Of a stretch of 64,000 bases of DNA, positions 1 to 9,437 are shown piece by piece. The position numbers and the translations under genes are program-made. Every line of letters starts with the position of its first letter. The stretch's first letter is position 1. The notes under the pieces are model-generated. The model ran no database searches. It was not told where the DNA came from and was given only the letters and a program-made list of their open reading frames with translations. This DNA comes from Ralstonia pickettii (GTDB lineage Bacteria > Pseudomonadota > Gammaproteobacteria > Burkholderiales > Burkholderiaceae): assembly GCF_001699815.1 (NCBI RefSeq), contig NZ_MCGB01000061.1:1-64000 (forward strand). The letters run 5' to 3'.

Positions 1-238
1 CCGGCGCCGGGTACACCGGCGCTGGGTAATAGGCCGGCCCGTAGTAGTAATAGGGGTCGTACGGATAGGACGGATACGCCGCCACTGGCGCAGGCGCCAC
101 GACTGCGGGGGCGATCGGGTTCCCGTAGGCGTCGTAATACGGCGCGACCACGCAACCCCCCAGCAAGACGACCGCGCACGCGGCCACCGCGCCCGGCAGG
201 ATGACGGCACGACGGCGACGTTGCAGTGTGCGGCTCAT
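1..238 (-). CDS. Putative lipoprotein, Pro/Tyr-rich (3' part outside window)
   Basis: The first 238 bases encode, on the minus strand, the N-terminal 79 residues of a protein whose end lies beyond the window. It starts with an Arg-rich n-region, a hydrophobic stretch at about residues 11-27 and a lipobox LGGC with Cys29, so it should be a lipid-anchored envelope protein. The mature part visible is dominated by Pro, Tyr and Ala (runs such as YPSYPYDPYYYYG), low complexity typical of small surface lipoproteins of Burkholderiales. No catalytic motif is visible and I do not recognise a function. The start ATG (236-238) is preceded by GGAGCAC, a plausible ribosome-binding site. Confidence 0.75.
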   Translation of the reverse strand, partial: MSRTLQRRRRAVILPGAVAACAVVLLGGCVVAPYYDAYGNPIAPAVVAPAPVAAYPSYPYDPYYYYGPAYYPAPVYPAP

Positions 239-418
239 GATGTGCTCCGTTGGACGCATGTGCATATGCGTTCGACAGCGTTTGGTTGCTTCAATTCCAA
301 GGACTTCGTATACCGCCGCAGCGAATCCTTGCCGGATCACTTACCATGACCGCTTCGCCGCCCACGCTGGGGAGAGATCGAGGCAGGCGATGCCCATAGA
401 ACACTGGAGGACACATCC

Positions 419-1750
419 ATGCAAGCCACGGCAGCGCCCACCCACGGCGATGGGGCACCGGCACCCGCCATCACTGCGGCCACCCGACGCAAGGCCATCA
501 TCGCCGCCACCATCGGCAACGGCCTCGAATGGTTCGACTTCACGGTCTACAGCTTTTTCGCCGTCATCATCGCCAAGCTGTTCTTCCCCACCGGCAACGA
601 CTTCACCTCGTTCATGCTCACGGTCGCCACGTTCGGCGTGGGATTCTTCATGCGCCCCGTCGGCGCTGTCGTCCTTGGCATCTATGCGGACCGCGTGGGC
701 CGCAAGGCTGCGCTCACGCTCACCATCATGCTGATGGCGATCGGCACGGCCATCATCGGCCTTGCACCGACGTACGCGCAGATCGGTATCGGCGCGCCCA
801 TCCTCATCGTGATCGCGCGGCTCATCCAGGGCTTCTCGGCGGGCGGAGAGGTCGGTGGCGCCACGGCGTTCCTGATCGAGTATTCACCGGACGAACGGCG
901 CGGCTACTTCGCAAGCTGGCAGCAGGCGAGCCAGGGCATCTCGTTCATCCTGGGCGCCGCCATGGGTGCGATCGTCACGAACGGTCTGTCGCCGGAGCAG
1001 ATCGATGCGTGGGGCTGGCGCATTCCGTTCCTGTTCGGCCTGTTGATCGGGCCGGTCGGCATGTACATCCGCTCGCACCTGCACGAGCCGCCCGCCTTCG
1101 CAGCGCAGAAGGCAAAGGCGGCAAAGGAGTCGCGTCTGGCACCGCTGTCGCAAGTGCTGCGCGATCATCCGCGCGAGGTGCTGGGTGGCCTGGGCGTGAC
1201 GATTCTCTGGACCGTCTGCACCTACACGCTGGTGTTCTACATGCCGACGTATGCAAAGCAACAGCTGGGGCTGCCCCTGGGCGCGACGTTCCAGTCGACG
1301 GCGCTTTGCGGCGCGATCATCTTCGTGCTGTGCCCACTCATGGGAACGCTGTCCGATCGCATCGGTCGCAAGCGCATGCTGGGCACGGTGGCGCTTGTCA
1401 TCGCAGCAGCGGCGTATCCGCTCTTCCACTGGCTCAACGTCAACCCGACGGTGCAGACGCTGCTGCAGGTGCAGGTGATCCTGGGTGTGTTGCTGGCGGC
1501 GTTTACGGGTCCGGCGCCGGCCGTGCTGGCCGAGCAGTTTCCGACGGCGGTACGCTCCACCGGCCTGTCGATTTCGTACAACCTGGCGGTCACCATCTTC
1601 GGTGGTTTTGCCCCGCTGATCGTGACGTGGTTGATTGCCAGCTCGGGCAGCAAGCTCGCACCGTCGTACTACGTGATGGCCGCTGCCATCATCAGCGTGT
1701 TTGCGCTGGCGCTGATGCACGACCGCACGGGCAAGCCGATCGAAAAATGA
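419..1750 (+). CDS. MFS transporter, metabolite:H+ symporter (MHS) type
   Basis: A 443-residue inner-membrane transporter of the major facilitator superfamily. Features of the MHS branch (citrate, alpha-ketoglutarate, proline/betaine and shikimate symporters) are visible: GNGLEWFDF at residues 33-41 entering TM1, the DRVGRKAAL loop motif at 91-99 between TM2 and TM3, and RLIQGFSAGGE at 134-144 in TM4. The length and about 12 hydrophobic segments are normal for the family. The substrate is probably a small carboxylate or a betaine-like compound but cannot be read from the sequence. The start has a good GGAGG about 8 bases upstream. A strong hairpin follows the stop codon, so the gene appears to be a single transcription unit. 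Confidence 0.88.
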   Translation: MQATAAPTHGDGAPAPAITAATRRKAIIAATIGNGLEWFDFTVYSFFAVIIAKLFFPTGNDFTSFMLTVATFGVGFFMRPVGAVVLGIYADRVGRKAALTLTIMLMAIGTAIIGLAPTYAQIGIGAPILIVIARLIQGFSAGGEVGGATAFLIEYSPDERRGYFASWQQASQGISFILGAAMGAIVTNGLSPEQIDAWGWRIPFLFGLLIGPVGMYIRSHLHEPPAFAAQKAKAAKESRLAPLSQVLRDHPREVLGGLGVTILWTVCTYTLVFYMPTYAKQQLGLPLGATFQSTALCGAIIFVLCPLMGTLSDRIGRKRMLGTVALVIAAAAYPLFHWLNVNPTVQTLLQVQVILGVLLAAFTGPAPAVLAEQFPTAVRSTGLSISYNLAVTIFGGFAPLIVTWLIASSGSKLAPSYYVMAAAIISVFALALMHDRTGKPIEK

Positions 1751-1787
1751 TCGCGTGAAATAGCCCCGAAACGAAACTAGGCCGAAC

Positions 1788-1825
1788 AACGGCCGGTGGA
1801 TCATCCCACCGGCCGTTCGTCTTTT
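1788..1825 (+). terminator. Rho-independent terminator after the MFS gene
   Basis: A 12-bp perfect stem (AACGGCCGGTGG at 1788-1799 pairing with 1806-1817), a 6-base loop and a T-rich tail. The hairpin overlaps the last codons of the convergent NAD(P)-binding gene, so it lies exactly where the two units meet. Confidence 0.75.
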
Positions 1826-2553
1826 GCGGCAAGCAACGCCGCGTTCTCCAGCACACGCACACCGGGCGCATCCACCCGCGCCGCCATGACGAGCGCCGCC
1901 GCAACCGATTCCGCCGGCACCGGCCGCCACGTCTTGGGCACCATCCATCCGATTGCGCACGACAGGCCTTGCGCAATGCGTTCACCCAGCCGAAATTCTG
2001 CGCGCGCGCCGAGCAGCAGCGAAGGCCGGACAACCGTCACCGACGGAAAGCCGATCGACAAGATTTCGGCCTCCACCTCACCCTTGCAGCGGTTGTAGAA
2101 AACCCGCGAGCGCGCATCGGCGCCCAACGCACTCACCAGCAGAAAATGATGCGCGCCAGCGGCAAACGCGCGCCGCGCCAGTTCAGCCGGATACGCGACA
2201 TCAACGCGCCGGAATGCCGCCTGGGAACCGGCCTGCCGGATCGTCGTGCCAAGCGCGCAGATAACGATATCGGCGGCAAACGCAGACTGGGTTTCGGGCG
2301 CATCGAGGCGATCGAAATCGACCACGCATTCGCGCAATCGACCGGGCGCCGCCTGCCCTGCTGTCAAGGCCCCGCGCCGCCGTACAAGCGCGGTCACGCC
2401 GCCCGCCCACGGCTGCGCAACGAGCCGATGCACCACCGCGCGGCCCACCAGCCCGTTGGCGCCGGCCACCAGAACGGACGGTCCGCGCGGTTGCTCCGGC
2501 GCTTCGCCGCCCGCCGCGAAGCCTTGTCCGACAGGCATTTGCGCACTCGACAT
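1801..2553 (-). CDS. NAD(P)-binding atypical SDR / NmrA-like protein
   Basis: A 250-residue Rossmann-fold protein. The dinucleotide-binding motif VAGANGLVGRA lies at about residues 29-39 and the SDR-type YNRCK (YxxxK) near the middle. This is the pattern of atypical short-chain dehydrogenases of the NAD(P)H-binding / HTATIP2-like type, often annotated as nucleoside-diphosphate-sugar epimerase. The substrate is unknown. The start at 2553 (MSSAQMPVG) was preferred because it has GGAG seven bases upstream; an in-frame ATG twelve bases earlier contains that site and is less likely. It is convergent with the MFS gene and divergent from the HU gene. Confidence 0.72.
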   Translation of the reverse strand: MSSAQMPVGQGFAAGGEAPEQPRGPSVLVAGANGLVGRAVVHRLVAQPWAGGVTALVRRRGALTAGQAAPGRLRECVVDFDRLDAPETQSAFAADIVICALGTTIRQAGSQAAFRRVDVAYPAELARRAFAAGAHHFLLVSALGADARSRVFYNRCKGEVEAEILSIGFPSVTVVRPSLLLGARAEFRLGERIAQGLSCAIGWMVPKTWRPVPAESVAAALVMAARVDAPGVRVLENAALLAAKDERPVG

Positions 2554-2864
2554 GATGTTCTCCATGAAGTTGGCACAGGCGCTGGGACACAGTGTACGGC
2601 GTCTGACGAACCGGTTCGCTGCCGTGCTGCCTGCGCGCTTTCGGTGCGTTTCCGGCGTAAAGAACGCTGGCGGAAATGCAAACAAACCGCGTCGGTATAG
2701 GGTGTTTCCCGGATGCTCGCCCGCAAACCCAGGCGGGACAAGTGTCGGCTGCAAGCAACGGCCCGCAAACCCTTGCAGTTAGGGGATGTGCAACCCTTCG
2801 CAACGGTGATATAAAACGGGTCGCAGTACAACGCTGTCCAACAAACCTGAAGTGGGGAACTGAC
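2554..2864. promoter_or_regulatory. Divergent intergenic region between NAD(P)-binding gene and HU gene
   Basis: About 310 bases without a convincing gene. On the plus strand a TATAAA box at 2810-2815 is a likely -10 element for the HU gene, about 50 bases before its start codon. I see no clear -35 at standard spacing and no strong operator-like palindrome. Confidence 0.4.
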
Positions 2865-3149
2865 ATGACGACCAAATCCGAACTCGTAGCCGCCATTGCG
2901 AAAGACGCTGAACTGAGCAACGCCGCCGCCGAGCGCGCGCTGAACTCCGCGCTGGAAAACATCAAGAAGACCGTCGCCAAGGGCGGCACCATCACGCTGG
3001 TTGGCTTCGGTTCGTTCTCGTCGGGCAAGCGTGCTGCACGCACCGGCCGCAACCCGCGCACCGGCGAAGCCATCAAGATCCCGGCAACCAAGACCGTGAA
3101 GTTCACGGCTGGCAAGGGCTTCAAGGACGCCGTGAACAAGAAGAAGTAA
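2865..3149 (+). CDS. hupB: Nucleoid protein HU
   Basis: A 94-residue HU/IHF-family DNA-binding protein. The family core [13 protein letters not shown] and the beta-arm block [11 protein letters not shown] are intact, followed by the usual [16 protein letters not shown] end. It acts as a dimer that bends and compacts DNA. The ATG at 2865 gives the canonical N-terminus [15 protein letters not shown] and lies behind GTGGGGA; longer upstream reading frames are not family-like. It is followed directly by a strong terminator, so it is monocistronic. The assignment to HU rather than IHF rests on overall similarity and the solitary context. Confidence 0.93.
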   Translation: MTTKSELVAAIAKDAELSNAAAERALNSALENIKKTVAKGGTITLVGFGSFSSGKRAARTGRNPRTGEAIKIPATKTVKFTAGKGFKDAVNKKK

Positions 3150-3195
3150 GAGTCTTCTGCCGAGCCCGGCATGCATGCCGGACCGGGAGACTTGC

Positions 3196-3225
3196 AAGGG
3201 ACCCTACGGGGTCCCTTTTCTTTTG
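3196..3225 (+). terminator. Rho-independent terminator of hupB
   Basis: Stem AAGGGACCC / GGGTCCCTT around a short loop, followed by TTTTCTTTT. It ends the HU transcript and also lies just beyond the end of the convergent hutD gene. Confidence 0.85.
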
Positions 3226-3252
3226 GTGCATTTGGTTTGACCTGGCGCTACG

Positions 3253-3834
3253 TCAGGCGACCGGCCACAAGCCCACCAGGTAACCGACCGAACCGACACG
3301 CGCGACAACCGTGTCAGCATCGCACTCTGCATCGAGCCATGCCGCGGCGCCCTGCGGGACATCGTCAGCGCCGATCGACAACACGCCGTGCACGCAATAC
3401 ACCAGCCATTGCATGCCCCGCCGGTGCAAGCGCGGCAGCGAGCGGCGCTCGCCGGCTGCCAGCGCGATCGCCTCGGCATGATGCGCCCAGGCGTCGCGCC
3501 GCGTCATCACGTTGAAATCCGACAGCGGCGCATCGAGCGTGGCATGCACATCGACTTCACCGGGAAAGCGCGCGGGTGCCTCGCCGGGCGCGAGCGTCAG
3601 AGCTTCGGCGTCGGCGCGATGCATCGTCAGCCGGCCGCCCGCAATCACCGCCAGCGATCGGTCAATGCCGGCAAAACGCGAGAACGGCCCGGCCGCATCG
3701 ACCTGCGCGGTGCTCACGCGCCAGTCGAAATTGTCGAGCGTCGCGCCAGCGGGCGCGATGGCGATTTCAGTCGTGACACCGCCGCCGTTCTTCCACGGCA
3801 TGCGGCGCATTGCAACTGCAGGAATCAGTTTCAT
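3253..3834 (-). CDS. hutD: HutD family protein
   Basis: A 193-residue protein of the HutD/Ves family, a cupin-like fold associated with histidine-utilisation loci. The N-terminal family signature [14 protein letters not shown] and the following WRVSTAQV are present. The biochemical role is not settled; a role in regulating or limiting histidine catabolism has been proposed for the family. The start codon overlaps the hutG stop (ATGA), so the two are translationally coupled at the end of the leftward cluster that also encodes an amino-acid ABC importer. Confidence 0.88.
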   Translation of the reverse strand: MKLIPAVAMRRMPWKNGGGVTTEIAIAPAGATLDNFDWRVSTAQVDAAGPFSRFAGIDRSLAVIAGGRLTMHRADAEALTLAPGEAPARFPGEVDVHATLDAPLSDFNVMTRRDAWAHHAEAIALAAGERRSLPRLHRRGMQWLVYCVHGVLSIGADDVPQGAAAWLDAECDADTVVARVGSVGYLVGLWPVA

Positions 3835-4778
3835 GGACGGCGCAACAGGTGATAGGCCAGACGCGCCGCAACGCGCACGGTGCGACGGTCCTGATCGTAT
3901 TCGGGGTTGGTCTCGGCGATATCCGCCACGCGCACCTTGCCGGTGGCGCAGACATGCTGCACGAGGGCTTCGAGCATCGGCAGCGTGATGCCATAGGCCG
4001 CGGGTGCGGAAACGCCCGGCGCCACGGCGGCGGCCAGCACATCCATGTCGATGGTCAGGTAGACGTGATCGGCATCAGCCAGCCATGTATCGAGATCGGC
4101 CGTGCGCGCATCGAGGTGCCGCTCCTGCATGACGGTGTCTTCCACGTAGTGCGCGTGCAGCGCGTCGGCGCGGTCGAACAGCGCGGGCGTGTTCGACAGG
4201 CGGCTCACACCGAGGCAGCAATACGTCAGGTCGATGCCGTGCGCGGCGCAGTCTTCGGCGATCTGGTCGAACGGCGTGCCGGAGTTGCCGGGGCGGCTCG
4301 TGCGCAGGTCGAAATGCGCATCGAAATTGACGACCGCAAGACGCCCGCACCAGCCTTGCTTCTGCCAATGCTGGCGCAGGCCCTGGTAGGTGCCGAAGGC
4401 AACCTCGTGGCCGCCGCCGAGCACGACCGGGCGCGCGCCGGCATCAAGCAACTCGCACACAGTTTCGCCAAGTGTGGCTTGCGCGCCTTCCAGATCGCCA
4501 TCGTCACACGTGACATCGCCCGCGTCGGCGAGCACCGACAGGCCATGCGCGGGCACGTTGGCCAACGCACGGCGAATTTCCCGCGGGCCCAGTGCCGCAC
4601 CCGCACGCCCGTGGTTGCGCACCACGCCCGCATCGCACGCAAAGCCCAGCAGCGCGGGCACGCCGGACAACGTCGTCGCATCATGCGACAGCACAACCTG
4701 GAACAGGCGCGTCACGTCACCGCGCTCGCCGGTGTCGTCACGCCCCTGCCAGACGGAGGCATCGAACATCGTCCTCAT
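3831..4778 (-). CDS. hutG: Formimidoylglutamase
   Basis: A 315-residue ureohydrolase (arginase/agmatinase superfamily) predicted to hydrolyse N-formimidoyl-L-glutamate to glutamate and formamide, the last step of one branch of histidine degradation. The binuclear Mn site is complete: GGGHE at 121-125 (His124), NFDAHFD with Asp153, His155 and Asp157, and DMDV with Asp244 and Asp246. The start overlaps the stop of the upstream ABC ATPase gene (ATGA); a second Met at residue 4 sits three bases behind GAGG and could also be used. hutH, hutU and hutI are not in this window. Confidence 0.87.
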   Translation of the reverse strand: MRTMFDASVWQGRDDTGERGDVTRLFQVVLSHDATTLSGVPALLGFACDAGVVRNHGRAGAALGPREIRRALANVPAHGLSVLADAGDVTCDDGDLEGAQATLGETVCELLDAGARPVVLGGGHEVAFGTYQGLRQHWQKQGWCGRLAVVNFDAHFDLRTSRPGNSGTPFDQIAEDCAAHGIDLTYCCLGVSRLSNTPALFDRADALHAHYVEDTVMQERHLDARTADLDTWLADADHVYLTIDMDVLAAAVAPGVSAPAAYGITLPMLEALVQHVCATGKVRVADIAETNPEYDQDRRTVRVAARLAYHLLRRP

Positions 4779-5575
4779 GCGCGTGTCAGCACCGCTTGCA
4801 GGAACGAACGCGTGCGCGCTTCCTTGGGCTCGCCAAAGATGACCGACGGCGGCCCGGCTTCGACGATGCCGCCGCCGTCCATCACCACCACCACGTCGGC
4901 CACCTCGCGCGCGAAACCCATCTCGTGCGTGACGACCAACATCGTCATGCCTTCCTTGGCGAGCAGCTTCATTACTTGCAGCACTTCACCCACGAGTTCC
5001 GGGTCAAGCGCGGAGGTCGGCTCGTCGAACAGCATCACCTTGGGCCGCATGGCCAACGCACGGGCAATGGCCACGCGCTGCTTCTGGCCGCCCGAGAGAC
5101 TTGCGGGCATCGCATCGGCCTTGTGTGCCAGGCCCACTTTCTGCAGCAGCTCGCGCGCCTCCGTTTCAGCTTCGTGCTTTGACTTGCCACTCAGCATGCG
5201 CGGGCCCACCGTGACGTTGTGCAGCACAGAAAGATGCGGGAACAGGTTGAACGACTGGAACACCATGCCAACCTGCTGCCGCAGTTGGTTCAACTCGCCA
5301 TCGGGCAGCAACTTGCCGTCGTCGATCAGGCGCTTGCCGCAGATGTCGATGGTGCCGCCTTCGGCTATTTCCAGCCCGTTGCAGCAGCGCAGGAACGTGC
5401 TCTTGCCCGAGCCGCTGGGGCCGATTACGACCACCACCTGCGAGGCGTCGACTTCGAAGTCGATGCCCTTGAGCACGGTGTGATCGCCATACGATTTGGT
5501 AAGCCCGCGAATCTGGATCATCGGGACATCCAGCGCAGATTTCAGAGTTTGCGGGTTCGCATTCGCCATATTCAT
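4775..5575 (-). CDS. Polar amino-acid ABC transporter, ATP-binding protein
   Basis: A 266-residue ATPase of the GlnQ/HisP group. Walker [10 protein letters not shown] is at 52-60, the Q-loop Gln at 107, the signature LSGGQKQR at 160-167 and Walker B VMLFDE at 180-185 followed by PTSALDPE. It would energise uptake through the permease encoded just upstream, whose stop codon it overlaps by 4 bases, and it overlaps hutG downstream. Context with hutG and hutD suggests histidine or a related amino acid as substrate; this is inference. Confidence 0.9.
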   Translation of the reverse strand: MNMANANPQTLKSALDVPMIQIRGLTKSYGDHTVLKGIDFEVDASQVVVVIGPSGSGKSTFLRCCNGLEIAEGGTIDICGKRLIDDGKLLPDGELNQLRQQVGMVFQSFNLFPHLSVLHNVTVGPRMLSGKSKHEAETEARELLQKVGLAHKADAMPASLSGGQKQRVAIARALAMRPKVMLFDEPTSALDPELVGEVLQVMKLLAKEGMTMLVVTHEMGFAREVADVVVVMDGGGIVEAGPPSVIFGEPKEARTRSFLQAVLTRA

Positions 5576-6240
5576 TGCACCATGCCTCCCGCACGGATGT
5601 TGCGTTCAAGCCGATGCAGCAGATAGCTGGCGGCACTGGTCAGCACCAGGTACACCAGCGCAATCGCCAGATACACCTCCAGCGAGCGATACGACACGCT
5701 GATGATCTTCTGCCCTTCGTGCATCAGGTCGTGGATCGTGAGCAGCGACACCAGCGCCGAGTTCTTGATCAGCGCGATGAACTCGTTGCCCAGCGGCGGG
5801 ATCATCCGCACCACGGCCTGCGGCAGGATGATGGCGCGCATCGACTGCGCCGACGACATGCCGATCGAGCGTGCCGCCTCCATCTGCCCGCGATCCACCG
5901 ACTGGATCGCACCGCGCACGATTTCCGAGACATAAGCGCCCGAATACACGCCCAACCCCAGCACGCCGCACACAAACGCCGGCAGCAGGATGTCGAACTG
6001 CGGCAGCCCGAAGAACAGCAGGAAGAGCTGCACCAGCAGCGGCGTGCCACGGATGAACGTCACGTACACCGTGCAGATGCCGTAGATGAGTCGGCGGCGC
6101 GGGTTCAGCCGCCCGATGCCGATCAGCAAGCCGAGCACGCAACCGAGCACCAGCGCGGCGGCCGTCACCTCAACGGTGACGATCGCACCGCGCAGGATGT
6201 CGTGCCATCCGGCCCAGACGGGAGAAAAATCCAGTTCCAT
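5572..6240 (-). CDS. Polar amino-acid ABC transporter, permease
   Basis: A 222-residue inner-membrane permease of the HisMQ/GlnP type with about five transmembrane helices. The cytoplasmic EAA loop that contacts the ATPase is clear ([20 protein letters not shown], then [10 protein letters not shown]). Only one permease gene is present, so the channel is probably a homodimer. It lies 15 bases after the binding-protein gene and overlaps the ATPase gene. Confidence 0.9.
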   Translation of the reverse strand: MELDFSPVWAGWHDILRGAIVTVEVTAAALVLGCVLGLLIGIGRLNPRRRLIYGICTVYVTFIRGTPLLVQLFLLFFGLPQFDILLPAFVCGVLGLGVYSGAYVSEIVRGAIQSVDRGQMEAARSIGMSSAQSMRAIILPQAVVRMIPPLGNEFIALIKNSALVSLLTIHDLMHEGQKIISVSYRSLEVYLAIALVYLVLTSAASYLLHRLERNIRAGGMVQ

Positions 6241-6255
6241 CAGCGTGTCCGGTCG

Positions 6256-7020
6256 TTACTTCGCGGTGGTGCCAAACCACTTCTTGACGATCTGGTCGTA
6301 CGTGCCGTCCGCCTTGATCTTCTCCAGCGCGGCGTTCAGTGCCTTGGTCAATTCGGGCTGATCGCGACGCACGGCGATGCCGTATTCCTCGGTGGTGAGT
6401 GCCGGCTCAACCAGGCGCAGGCCCGGACGCGCCTTCACGTAGTACGCGGCGGCGGGGCGGCCTGTGACAGCGGCATCGGCCCGGCCGATCTCGACGAGGT
6501 TGAACATCTCGTTGTTCTTCTCGACTTCCACGCGTTCGACCTTCGGGTAGTTCTCGCGCAGGTAGTTGACCGATTTGGTGCCCACCTGCACGCTGACCTT
6601 CTTGCCGTTCAGATCCGCCGGCGTCTTGATGGCCGTGTTGCCTTGCTTGACCAGCGCGACCAGGCCGCCGTGGTAGTACGGCACCGTGAAGTCCACCACC
6701 TTCTTGCGCTCTTCCGTGATGTAGATGCCCGAAATGGCCACGTCGAAGCGGCGCGAGATCAGGCCCGGCACGAGGCCCTTGAAGTCGATGTCGGTCCACT
6801 CGACCGGGCGGCCCAGGGTGCGGGCCAGCGCATCGATCAGGTCCACATCAAAGCCGGTGCGCTTGCCGTTTTCGACAAACTCCATCGGCGCGAACGTGGC
6901 GTCGGTAGCCACCCGCAACGGCTCCCCAGCAGCGTGCGCAGCGGTTGCGAAGGACGCCGCAGCGGACAACGCCACGGCACAAGCCAGCATCGAATGCATG
7001 AACTGACGACGATTCCCCAT
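6256..7020 (-). CDS. Polar amino-acid ABC transporter, periplasmic binding protein
   Basis: A 254-residue solute-binding protein of family 3. A signal peptide spans residues 1-30 with cleavage after AHA. Characteristic blocks are RFDVAISGIYITEERKKVV, the DFTVPYYHGG ligand-site loop and the C-terminal YDQIVKKWFG. The start at 7020 was chosen because AAGGAG lies seven bases upstream; an ATG 24 bases earlier has no such site. It is the first gene of the importer-hut unit and lies 62 bases downstream of the iclR-type gene. Confidence 0.9.
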   Translation of the reverse strand: MGNRRQFMHSMLACAVALSAAASFATAAHAAGEPLRVATDATFAPMEFVENGKRTGFDVDLIDALARTLGRPVEWTDIDFKGLVPGLISRRFDVAISGIYITEERKKVVDFTVPYYHGGLVALVKQGNTAIKTPADLNGKKVSVQVGTKSVNYLRENYPKVERVEVEKNNEMFNLVEIGRADAAVTGRPAAAYYVKARPGLRLVEPALTTEEYGIAVRRDQPELTKALNAALEKIKADGTYDQIVKKWFGTTAK

Positions 7021-7082
7021 GAGTGGTCTCCTTGTGTGATGCATGTGGGGTGAGAAAAAAACGAAGCGGAAAAATCGAAAAT

Positions 7083-7853
7083 TCAGAGGTCCTGCAATCG
7101 CGCAGAAATGGACGCAGCCGCTGCAACGGTCATGTCGATCAGGCGCTGCTCCTTGCCGCGCACGCGCGTTGCAGGCGCCATCAATGTGATGGAGCCGAGC
7201 GCGTGGCCGGGCAGCCGGAACACCGGCACGCTCACGCCCCAGACGCCCGGGTCGACCTCGCCTTCGGACAGCGCATAACCGGCGGCGCGAATGTCATTGA
7301 GTTCGGCTTGCAATTGCGCCTGGGTGTCGGCATCGACGGCCAGCAAGTCAGCGAGGATGGCGCGCGCCGCAGCGGGCGGCATGAAGGCGAGCAACGACTT
7401 GGCGGAAGCGCCGGCCAGCAGGGGCACCCCGCGCCCTTTCTCGAACGAGCAGCGCAGCGACTGCTGGCTCTCGACCATCTCGAGGCAGACGGCCTGATCC
7501 TTCACGGCCACGACCAGCCCCACCGATTCGCCCGACTCGACCACGAGTTTGGCCATGCCAATGCGCGCTTCCTGCACCAGATGCGAAGCGTGGTCGAAAC
7601 CGAGTGCGAGCTGCAAGCTGATCGGCCCCGGGGCATAGGTGCCGGCCGATTCGAGCACGAACCCCCAGCGCTTGAGCATCGCGACCTGACGGTAGAGCGT
7701 GCTCTGCGGCAGGCCGGTCAGTTCGACCAGCTCGCGCGCCGCAACCGGGCGGCCGTGGCGCGCGATGGTGGCGAGCACCATCAGCACGCGGTCCGAGCCG
7801 CTGGTAGCGGCAGCGGATTGAGCTGGTGAAGGTGCCTGGCCCGGCTCGGTCAT
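7083..7853 (-). CDS. IclR family transcriptional regulator
   Basis: A 256-residue regulator with an N-terminal winged helix-turn-helix (about residues 20-80, including ELVELTGLPQSTLYRQVAML) and a C-terminal IclR effector-binding domain (LVVAVKDQAVCLEMVES; GRGVPLLAGASAKSLLA). It is encoded immediately upstream of and in the same direction as the importer-hutG-hutD genes, so it is the likely regulator of that cluster and possibly of itself. Control of hut functions by an IclR protein would differ from the common HutC (GntR family) arrangement. The ligand is unknown. Confidence 0.85.
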   Translation of the reverse strand: MTEPGQAPSPAQSAAATSGSDRVLMVLATIARHGRPVAARELVELTGLPQSTLYRQVAMLKRWGFVLESAGTYAPGPISLQLALGFDHASHLVQEARIGMAKLVVESGESVGLVVAVKDQAVCLEMVESQQSLRCSFEKGRGVPLLAGASAKSLLAFMPPAAARAILADLLAVDADTQAQLQAELNDIRAAGYALSEGEVDPGVWGVSVPVFRLPGHALGSITLMAPATRVRGKEQRLIDMTVAAAASISARLQDL

Positions 7854-7962
7854 CGCGAAACTCCGTCGAGTGATGTTGCGACGGAGAATGCGACGATTTT
7901 CTCAATACATCAACGTGACATTCCCACCCAACGGGAATGGATTGCGAATTCAGTATTTACAC

Positions 7963-8493
7963 CTAGGACGCCGCGGTCACATTCCCGGCCTCCTCCTCGA
8001 GGCGCGCTTCCAGAAACGCGACGACGGCGTGGGCCGATGCCTCGCTGCGGCACGTCGTCAGCGCGGTGTACAGCGGGGCGGCCAAGCCGTTGAGAAAGTC
8101 GATCGGCGCTTCCGGACCTTCGGCCAGATAACGCTGCAAGGCCGAGAACGCGCCCGCTTGGCTCAGGCGCCAGTCCGCAATCGAAGCCTGCCGCACATGG
8201 CGCGGCGCAAATGGCGTGGCAGGCGCCGGCTGGGGCGACGTCTTGGGCTTGGGCACCACCTTGGTTGGCGCGCGGCTTGCGACATAGCCGTCGGCAATCA
8301 GGCGCGCGAGGTCTTCGGCACGGTCGTCGATATCGGGGCCGGCGCTGCTCAACTGCGCCAGGATGTCCGCCGCACAGCGCTCGCCATTGACCAGCAGCAG
8401 GATCGCCCGCTGCCGATGCGTGACGTGCCCGCTGCGCGTTTGCAGTTCCTGCGTGCCGCGCTCCGTGCGCGACAGGATGTAGCTCAGATCCAC
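7963..8493 (-). CDS. Hypothetical protein
   Basis: A 176-residue cytoplasmic protein that I do not recognise. There is no signal peptide or membrane segment. The N-terminal third (MDLSYILSRTERGTQEL, then LLLVNGERCAADIL) looks like a small helical domain and could be a degenerate winged helix. A Lys/Pro-rich linker follows (KVVPKPKTSPQPAP) and then a helical C-terminal half. Codon usage matches the neighbours, so it is probably a real gene of restricted distribution. Confidence 0.6.
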   Translation of the reverse strand: MDLSYILSRTERGTQELQTRSGHVTHRQRAILLLVNGERCAADILAQLSSAGPDIDDRAEDLARLIADGYVASRAPTKVVPKPKTSPQPAPATPFAPRHVRQASIADWRLSQAGAFSALQRYLAEGPEAPIDFLNGLAAPLYTALTTCRSEASAHAVVAFLEARLEEEAGNVTAAS

Positions 8494-8745
8494 CGTCCCC
8501 TCCCTTGTTTTTCATGCGTCTGTTCGATGAAGGGCCAGTCTAGAAAAACCTGGCGCGGCGCGGACCATTTGAACGCAGCTGGGCGCGCGATACCGACTAT
8601 CACGTGCGCAGCATTGCGTTCGTGCGGGCGACCGGCATGGCAGTCGATCATCAAATCCGGATTGAAACCAGATCGACTCACGAGACCTTTATCGTCTGCG
8701 ATTGGAAATCTACAGTGCAGCGCTTCACCACCAACGGAGTCCACC

Positions 8746-9291
8746 ATGCTCATCCGCCCCGCCCTGCTTGCAGCCGCCGTGCTGACGCTGCCGATTGCGC
8801 TCGTCATTGCTCCGGCCGCGGTTGCGTCAACGTCCGATGCAGACCTCATCCGCCCGGACCACGTCGCCGCAGCGGACACGCCGCAGGCCGCGGCCGCCGT
8901 GCTGACAGCGCGCCGCTACGCCACCTTCTGGCATACCGGCGATGCGCGCTATGCCACCGAAGCGCTGTCACCGTCCTTTGTCGACCGCACACTGCCAGCG
9001 GGGCGCGTGCAGGGCACGCAAGGTCCGCTCGACGCATCCAAGGCGTTCCGCACGGCCGTGCCGGACATGCGCGTGGCGATCGAAGACATGGTCGTCGCCG
9101 GCGACCGCGTCTCGGTTCACCTGCGCTTTCGCGGACACTTCACCGGCGAGTTTGGCCGCACGCACGGGCAGAACCAGCCGATCGATTTCCAGGCCTTCGA
9201 CCTGTACCGGATTGCCGACGGCAAGATCGCCGAGAACTGGCACCTGGAAGACAACCAGACGCTGCTGCGGCAGATGGGCCTTCAACCGTAA
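8746..9291 (+). CDS. Exported SnoaL-like / ester-cyclase family protein
   Basis: A 181-residue protein with a signal peptide (about residues 1-27, ending APAAVAS) followed by a SnoaL-like polyketide-cyclase/NTF2-type domain. Recognisable blocks are ARRYATFWHTGD, a central PDMRVAIEDMVVAGDRVSVH and the end DLYRIADGKIAENWHLED. Members act on varied small molecules, so the substrate cannot be predicted. The ATG at 8746 lies behind CGGAGT and gives a proper signal peptide. It is a single gene with no obvious operon partner. Confidence 0.7.
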   Translation: MLIRPALLAAAVLTLPIALVIAPAAVASTSDADLIRPDHVAAADTPQAAAAVLTARRYATFWHTGDARYATEALSPSFVDRTLPAGRVQGTQGPLDASKAFRTAVPDMRVAIEDMVVAGDRVSVHLRFRGHFTGEFGRTHGQNQPIDFQAFDLYRIADGKIAENWHLEDNQTLLRQMGLQP

Positions 9292-9437
9292 TCCTCACGG
9301 CTTCATTAACGCCCATTAACAGCCCAGCGCCCCGCTCCCGCTATGCTTCCGCGCAGCTTGCAGACCGCTTTGGCGGCTGCCAAAGCGTCAGAAAAATCGA
9401 GCCAATCAACACATAAGAACATCTTCGGGAGAAGCAC

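Noticed and set aside
3810-5483. A 557-codon open frame opposite hutG and the ABC ATPase gene
   Set aside because: Antisense shadow of two well-supported genes, with low-complexity and no recognisable domain.
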